NCBI GenBank assembly: GCA_902532595.1
Contig: CACAIN010000002.1
Coordinates: forward strand, 56,362-120,361
Direction of reading: 5' to 3'
DNA length: 64,000 nt
Origin: an uncultured Pelagibacteraceae bacterium
Lineage (GTDB): Bacteria; Pseudomonadota; Alphaproteobacteria; Pelagibacterales; Pelagibacteraceae
Shown: positions 59,636-64,000 of the stretch, in pieces
Layout: every line of letters starts with the position of its first letter
Position numbering within the stretch: position 1 is the first letter of the stretch
Notes under the pieces: generated by a model
Database searches by the model: none
What the model saw: the letters and a program-made list of their open reading frames with translations, nothing else
What the model was told of the DNA's origin: nothing
Program-made: the position numbers and the translations under genes

Positions 59636-60231
59636 TAATTAAAGACCATGTACAATACAATTCCTAAAATTATAATAAATATTCCTGCTAACGTAAACCA
59701 AAGCGCACCTTTTTTTTCGATAAATTTACCAAATTTTTGACCAAAGAGATTTGTTAAATATGCGACTAAAAAGAAACGCAATCCTCTTGTAAAAAGACAA
59801 ATTAAGAAGAAAACTGGAAGATTATAATTCATTACCCCGCTTGTTATGGTAAACACCTTAAAAGGCAAAGGAGTAAATCCTGCTAAAAACATTATACCAA
59901 GCCAAGCTAAAAAACCTTCTTTAGTTGACATTGTATCTTGAATCTCAAATACTTTTTCCTCATAACCATAAAATTCAATAATAACCATAGACGCATCTAA
60001 AAACAAAACTCCTAAAAAGTAGCCAAACAATCCTCCTAAAACAGAGCCAGCGGTTGCAATTAAAAATATTTTTAAGTAATCCTCTCTTTTAGCTACCACC
60101 ATTGGTACGATCATCAGGTCTGGTGGGACTGGAAAAAAGAAACTTTCGATAAATGATACAAAAGCTAATAGAGGCTTAGAAAATTTATGTCTAGCAAGCT
60201 CTACGCATCTATCGTATAATTTTTTTAACAT
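59635..60231 (-). CDS. DedA/YqaA-family membrane protein
   Basis: An integral membrane protein of about 198 residues with 4-5 helices and the family segment SFIESFFFPVPPDLMIVPMVVA, then FLIATAGSVLGGLFGYFLG and FLAGFTPLPFKVFTI. This YqaA branch of the DedA/SNARE-associated family includes lipid flippase-like proteins. I take the ATG at 60231 (MLKKLYDRC); a GTG at 60246 would add five residues. It overlaps dsbB by one base. Its start codon overlaps that of the divergent small gene at 60230. Confidence 0.85.
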   Translation of the reverse strand: MLKKLYDRCVELARHKFSKPLLAFVSFIESFFFPVPPDLMIVPMVVAKREDYLKIFLIATAGSVLGGLFGYFLGVLFLDASMVIIEFYGYEEKVFEIQDTMSTKEGFLAWLGIMFLAGFTPLPFKVFTITSGVMNYNLPVFFLICLFTRGLRFFLVAYLTNLFGQKFGKFIEKKGALWFTLAGIFIIILGIVLYMVFN

Positions 60232-60415
60232 GAATTTAAAATGCACAATCTTAAAGTATCTAGCAAGTTTAATATTATCTCCTATAGCAATTTATGCAGT
60301 GCTTTTAATAGCCAAAACATTTGGTGCAAACTATGAATTCACGCATGGCGAGTCTTTTGTGATTTGGTTGCTAATGGCAATCTTAATCAATCAATCAGTA
60401 ACTTGGAAAAAGTAA
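60230..60415 (+). CDS. Small membrane protein (61 aa), unknown function
   Basis: A 61-residue protein, MNLKCTILKYLASLILSPIA then AIYAVLLIAKTFGA and SFVIWLLMAILINQSVTW, with two predicted transmembrane helices. I do not recognise the family. Its ATG overlaps the ATG of the divergent DedA-family gene (shared CATG). The downstream regulator gene starts 7 bases after its stop, so these two and the transporter probably form one transcript. Its small size and the atypical start leave some doubt about expression. Confidence 0.5.
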   Translation: MNLKCTILKYLASLILSPIAIYAVLLIAKTFGANYEFTHGESFVIWLLMAILINQSVTWKK

Positions 60416-60422
60416 TAAAATA

Positions 60423-61442
60423 ATGAGTGATCCGATTGATATAAAAACAAAAAAAATCATACATCAAGTAAAAACAGAAAAATTTGATAAGTTTTTAGTA
60501 TTAGAAAATTTACATGCGAATATAATATCCCACTACGATACATGGGGTAGCTTTCAACAAGCTTGGACTAATAGTGCTTATCTAGCATTTAAAGATTTTG
60601 ATAAATATATCGTAATGATGTTTCTGATTCGAAATTATTGGCAAAGTCTTTCAGATAAATTTAGATACCTTTCTATAGATGAATTTTATGATTTAGAAAC
60701 TATTAAAATTGATAAAATAAACTTAATCAGTATATCAAACGAATTAAATATCCCTAAAGAAACCATCAGAAGAAAAGTAAATGAACTACAAAATGAAGGA
60801 ATTCTTACTAGAGCGGGTAAATCAATAATTTTTAATAAAAGAGGAATGAATTATCAAAAACCACAAGCAACTCTTGAGCTTTTATCAACATTTATTCAAA
60901 AAAAATCAAATCTTTTACAAGATAATAATTGGTTTGGCGATGCACTTAAGAAGGAGGATATAAAAAAATTTATTATTAAATATTTTACAATTGTTTGGCT
61001 TCGATTCTTTAAACTTCAAATACCTTTTTTAATTAGGCATAGAAATGTATTTCAAGATCTTGAAACATGGATGGTTTGGGGAAATATCGCATTAAATCAT
61101 CAATATCATTTGAAACAGCACTTAGAGAAAAATTTGGTTCATGAAGAAATTAACAGTGATGCATATTATTGGAATGTGTCTAATTTTAAAATCGATAGAG
61201 GTATTAACGCATCATCAATATCAGATATATCCAATATTCCAAGAGCAACTGTAATTAGAAAATTAAAATGGTTAATGAGACAGGATGTTATTAAGAAGAA
61301 TAAAAATTTAGAATATCAATTGAAAAGTGCAGGAAAAATCAATAAACAAATTTCCAAAAATACTGTAATTAATCAGTCTGCTGTAGCTGATTTTTTAACA
61401 GATATTTTTGATTATATTAAAAACTCAAATTTTAAAATATAA
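60423..61442 (+). CDS. Regulator-like protein with two winged-helix units (internal duplication)
   Basis: A 339-residue protein in which two winged helix-turn-helix units can be seen, about residues 98-140 (LISISNELNIPKETIRRKVN, then EGILTRAGKSIIF) and 261-304 (SSISDISNIPRATVIRKLKW, then DVIKKNKNLEYQL). The two halves match over about 80 residues, including the helix-rich segment before each unit, which points to duplication and fusion. No known effector domain is recognised. It sits between a small membrane protein and a transporter of the BASS family, with 7- and 3-base gaps, so it may regulate that transporter. The function is unproven. Confidence 0.6.
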   Translation: MSDPIDIKTKKIIHQVKTEKFDKFLVLENLHANIISHYDTWGSFQQAWTNSAYLAFKDFDKYIVMMFLIRNYWQSLSDKFRYLSIDEFYDLETIKIDKINLISISNELNIPKETIRRKVNELQNEGILTRAGKSIIFNKRGMNYQKPQATLELLSTFIQKKSNLLQDNNWFGDALKKEDIKKFIIKYFTIVWLRFFKLQIPFLIRHRNVFQDLETWMVWGNIALNHQYHLKQHLEKNLVHEEINSDAYYWNVSNFKIDRGINASSISDISNIPRATVIRKLKWLMRQDVIKKNKNLEYQLKSAGKINKQISKNTVINQSAVADFLTDIFDYIKNSNFKI

Positions 61443-61445
61443 TTT

Positions 61446-62294
61446 ATGGAAATTGCAACAAAAATAGCACCACTGGCTCTTGCTATTATTATGTTTGGTT
61501 TGGGTTTAGGTTTGACCATTCATGATTTTTTACGTGTAATTAAAGTTCCTGTTGATTTTATAGTTGGTTTTTTTTGCCAAGTAATTCTACTACCAATCAT
61601 TGCATTTATTCTAATTAAGATTATTCCTATGCCTATCGAGATAGCTTTAGGCGTTATGATTATTGCTGCTGCCCCAGGTGGCGTAACTTCAAATGTATTA
61701 ACAAAATTTGCTGACGGTGATGTAGCTTTATCTGTAACTTTGACAGCTATTGTAAGTATTCTTAGCATTCTTACAGTACCTTTTATAATTTTTACATCTG
61801 CGGATATATTGGGTATTACGGAAATTAATAGAGACATTTCAATGATTTCTATGTCTTTAAAAATGTTTTTAGTAGTAACAATTCCTGTTTTATTTGGAAT
61901 GATTATTAGAAGGTTGATGACAGATTTTATTGTTAGAAAGACTCTTATTGTACAAAGAATTTCAATTATTTTATTTATCGTAGTTTTTATCTCAATTTGG
62001 GTAGAGGAGTGGGATAGAATTATTAGTTTTATAACAAGAGCAGGATTAATTTCATTGATTTTAAACATCATTATGATTTTAGCAGGTTACTATATAGCAA
62101 AATATTTTACATCTGGCGTCGCGCAAAGAAAGTGTATTTCACTTGAATGCGGTTTACAGAACGGAACATTAGCTGTTTTCGTAGCTACACAATTGTTTGA
62201 TGATATAGTATTTATGGTTCCAACAGCAGCTTATGCACTTATCATGTTTATAACATCGATATTTTTTGTTCTAATAGTCAGAAAAATAAATTAG
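61446..62294 (+). CDS. Bile acid:sodium symporter (BASS) family transporter
   Basis: A 282-residue membrane protein with nine or so helices. APGGVTSNVLTKFADGDVALSVTLTAI (about residues 76-102) and SLECGLQNGTLAVFVA (about residues 230-245) are the sodium-binding crossover motifs of the BASS family. In bacteria these importers take up organic anions such as 2-keto acids or sulfonates; the substrate here is not set. It follows the regulator by 3 bases and is followed by the tRNA-Leu gene after 17 bases. Confidence 0.88.
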   Translation: MEIATKIAPLALAIIMFGLGLGLTIHDFLRVIKVPVDFIVGFFCQVILLPIIAFILIKIIPMPIEIALGVMIIAAAPGGVTSNVLTKFADGDVALSVTLTAIVSILSILTVPFIIFTSADILGITEINRDISMISMSLKMFLVVTIPVLFGMIIRRLMTDFIVRKTLIVQRISIILFIVVFISIWVEEWDRIISFITRAGLISLILNIIMILAGYYIAKYFTSGVAQRKCISLECGLQNGTLAVFVATQLFDDIVFMVPTAAYALIMFITSIFFVLIVRKIN

Positions 62295-62311
62295 TTTAAT
62301 TAGTAAATGAA

Positions 62312-62398
62312 GGGCGAATGGTGGAACTGGTAGACGCGCCGGACTCAAAATCCGGTGGTAGCAATACCTTGAGAGTTCGAGTCTCTCTTCGCCCACCA
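62312..62398 (+). tRNA. tRNA-Leu (CAA), CCA encoded
   Basis: The 7-bp acceptor GGGCGAA (62312-62318) pairs with TTCGCCC (62388-62394). The anticodon stem CCGGA/TCCGG encloses the loop CTCAAAA, anticodon CAA, reading the Leu codon UUG. A long variable arm and the T-loop GTTCGAG are present, as expected for leucine. The 3' CCA is encoded (62396-62398). It is followed 4 bases later by a start codon. Confidence 0.97.
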
Positions 62399-62402
62399 AG
62401 TT

Positions 62403-64000
62403 ATGAATATAAGTAAATTAAACAGTTTAGTTGAACTTTATTTTAAAAAAGTAGAGGAAGTTGAAGGCAAGAAACCATTTTTGAAATGGCTAAAACCAGA
62501 TAAACCAACTTATAGTTGGGAAGATGTTGCTGATAGAATATATAAACTTACCGCCAAAATTAGATCATTAATCAATGAAGGAGATAGATGTTTGATTTTA
62601 TCTGAGAATAGACCTTATTGGTTAATAGCAGACATCTCTATCATGAATGCCGGTGGTATTTCTGTTCCAATTTTTACAACTTATTCAGCTAACGATTATG
62701 AATACATTTTAAATGATTGTAAACCTACTTTAATATTTGTTTCAAACAATGATCAATTTAAAAAAATTAAAAAATTTATAAATAAAGATGTAAAAAAAAT
62801 TATAACTTTTGAAAAAATTGATATAGAGAGTTTACTTATAAAAGATATTTTTAAAGAAAATATTAATGAGAAGATAAAAAATAAAAATTTAAAAAGAAAC
62901 ATGCCTGCATGTATAATTTATACTTCAGGTACTTCAGGAAACCCAAAAGGAGTAATTTTAAGTCATGGAGGAATTTTATCTAACTGTGAAGGCGCTGTAG
63001 AATTGCTTGAACCTTTATTAAAGAAAAAACATCCTGTTTTCTTAACTTGGTTACCTTTATCTCACTCTTATGAACATACAGTCCAATTTATTCAGATCAT
63101 AGTTGGCGCAAAAGTTTTTTACGCTGAAAGTTTAGAAAAACTTATTTCTAATATGGGAGTTGCAAAACCTACAATCATGACAGCTGTTCCAAGATTTTAT
63201 CAAAATCTATTTACTAAAATAAATATGAATTTTGAAAAACAAAAAGGTTTAAAAAGAAAGCTAATAGATCAAACTTTAAATTTAGGAAAAAAAGTGCTCA
63301 ATAAAAAGGAACTAAATTTTAATGAAAAAATAGCAAATTTTTTATGTGAAAAATTAGTTCGAAAAAAAATCAAAAATCAATTTGGAGGAAATCTTCAAGC
63401 CTTTGTTTCAGGAGGAGGGGCATTAGATCAAAATATTGGAGAATTTTTGAATGCAGTTGGTTTGCCTACTCTACAAGGTTATGGCCTAACCGAGGCTTCG
63501 CCAGTGGTTAGTTGTAATTTGCCAAACTCAATAAAAGTTGAATCTGTTGGTCCACCCTTCAGAACAAATAAAGTTAAAATAGCAGAAGATGGAGAGATCC
63601 TAATAAAGGGCGAGAATGTAATGTTGGGATACTGGAATTTAAAAGAAGAAACCGAAAAAGTAATTAAAGATGGCTGGTTACATACAGGTGACATAGGAGA
63701 GTTAAACAATAATTATTTAAAAATTACTGATAGAAAAAAAGACATCATTGTAAATCTTGGAGGAGATAATATTTCACCAAGTAAAATAGAAAATATTTTA
63801 TGTTTAAATGAAAAAATTAAACAATCTTTTGTTTATGGAGATAAAAAAAATTATTTAGTTGCTATAATAGTTAGTGAAAAAGAAACTAGCAAAGAAACAA
63901 TTAAACTTATAATTGAAAATACAAATAAAAGTTTAACTTTAATAGAAAAAATTAAAAAATTTATTTTAATTCATGAAGAATTTACAATTGAAAACGGAAT
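62403..64000 (+). CDS. Long-chain acyl-CoA synthetase (partial, runs off the window)
   Basis: The first 532 codons of an AMP-forming ligase; there is no stop before the window end. Motifs are IIYTSGTSGNPKGV (ATP loop, about residues 170-183), TWLPLSHSYEHT, GYGLTEASPVV, DGWLHTGDIGEL and ITDRKKDIIVNLGGDNISP. Together they indicate a FadD15-like long-chain fatty acyl-CoA synthetase of the kind with a fused MNISKLNSLVELYF start. It activates fatty acids for degradation or lipid synthesis. The ATG begins only 4 bases after the tRNA-Leu 3' end, so there is no room for a ribosome binding site. The family's normal N-terminus begins here, so the start is likely correct. Confidence 0.9.
   Translation, partial: MNISKLNSLVELYFKKVEEVEGKKPFLKWLKPDKPTYSWEDVADRIYKLTAKIRSLINEGDRCLILSENRPYWLIADISIMNAGGISVPIFTTYSANDYEYILNDCKPTLIFVSNNDQFKKIKKFINKDVKKIITFEKIDIESLLIKDIFKENINEKIKNKNLKRNMPACIIYTSGTSGNPKGVILSHGGILSNCEGAVELLEPLLKKKHPVFLTWLPLSHSYEHTVQFIQIIVGAKVFYAESLEKLISNMGVAKPTIMTAVPRFYQNLFTKINMNFEKQKGLKRKLIDQTLNLGKKVLNKKELNFNEKIANFLCEKLVRKKIKNQFGGNLQAFVSGGGALDQNIGEFLNAVGLPTLQGYGLTEASPVVSCNLPNSIKVESVGPPFRTNKVKIAEDGEILIKGENVMLGYWNLKEETEKVIKDGWLHTGDIGELNNNYLKITDRKKDIIVNLGGDNISPSKIENILCLNEKIKQSFVYGDKKNYLVAIIVSEKETSKETIKLIIENTNKSLTLIEKIKKFILIHEEFTIENG

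Noticed and set aside
61520-62071. 183-codon frame on the minus strand
   Set aside because: Antisense shadow of the BASS transporter, rich in Ile/Thr from reversed hydrophobic codons, with no domain.

Overview
The window looks like a chromosome segment of a streamlined marine alphaproteobacterium, most likely of the SAR11 group (Pelagibacterales). The reasons are very AT-rich DNA throughout, genes that overlap or sit a few bases apart, no insertion sequences, no phage genes and no CRISPR array, alphaproteobacterial gene orders (sdhCDAB, mdh then sucCDAB-lpd, an F1-only atpHAGDC operon, argH-lptM-lysA, metX-metW), and a marine-type TRAP transporter. The taxonomic call is an inference from these traits; I could not run a search.

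Layout. 1-11 kb: the end of glcD, then glcE, glcF and a 2-hydroxyacid (glyoxylate/hydroxypyruvate) reductase; a TRAP transporter (dctP, a partial terminator, dctQ, dctM); an amidase, a tiny membrane protein, a DMT exporter and an alpha/beta hydrolase. 10-15 kb: divergent ftsY/dapF (minus) and ffh-rpsP-trmD-rplS (plus), with a structured leader in front of ffh and no rimM. 15-25 kb: leuCDB-asd, sdhCDAB, a methylmalonate-semialdehyde dehydrogenase and mdh. 25.1-27.6 kb: a two-gene islet (methyltransferase and large membrane protein) that separates mdh from sucC. 27.6-35.3 kb: sucCDAB-lpd, which together with sdh and mdh gives much of the TCA cycle. 35-42 kb: priA and the F1 ATP synthase operon.

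42-51 kb, minus strand: rplU-rpmA-obgE-proB-proA-nadD-rsfS-ctpA-rppH from a clear promoter, and further upstream gloB, metW and metX. metX is preceded by a SAM-II riboswitch joined to an intrinsic terminator and a visible antiterminator pairing. 51-58 kb: hisC-tyrA (plus), then plsC, and argH-lptM-lysA (minus), a TlpA-like thioredoxin and a carboxylesterase. 58-64 kb: an HNH nuclease, coq7, dsbB and a DedA-family protein; a cluster of a small membrane protein, a regulator with two winged-helix units and a bile-acid/sodium-symporter-family transporter; tRNA-Leu(CAA); and the start of a long-chain acyl-CoA synthetase that begins only 4 nt after the tRNA.

No stretch over 300 bases lacks a gene; the largest gaps (about 110-180 bases) hold the promoters and leaders described below. 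The most interesting signals are regulatory RNAs (metX and ffh leaders), the tRNA-fadD junction, the duplicated winged-helix regulator cluster, and the charged repetitive tails on ribosomal proteins.
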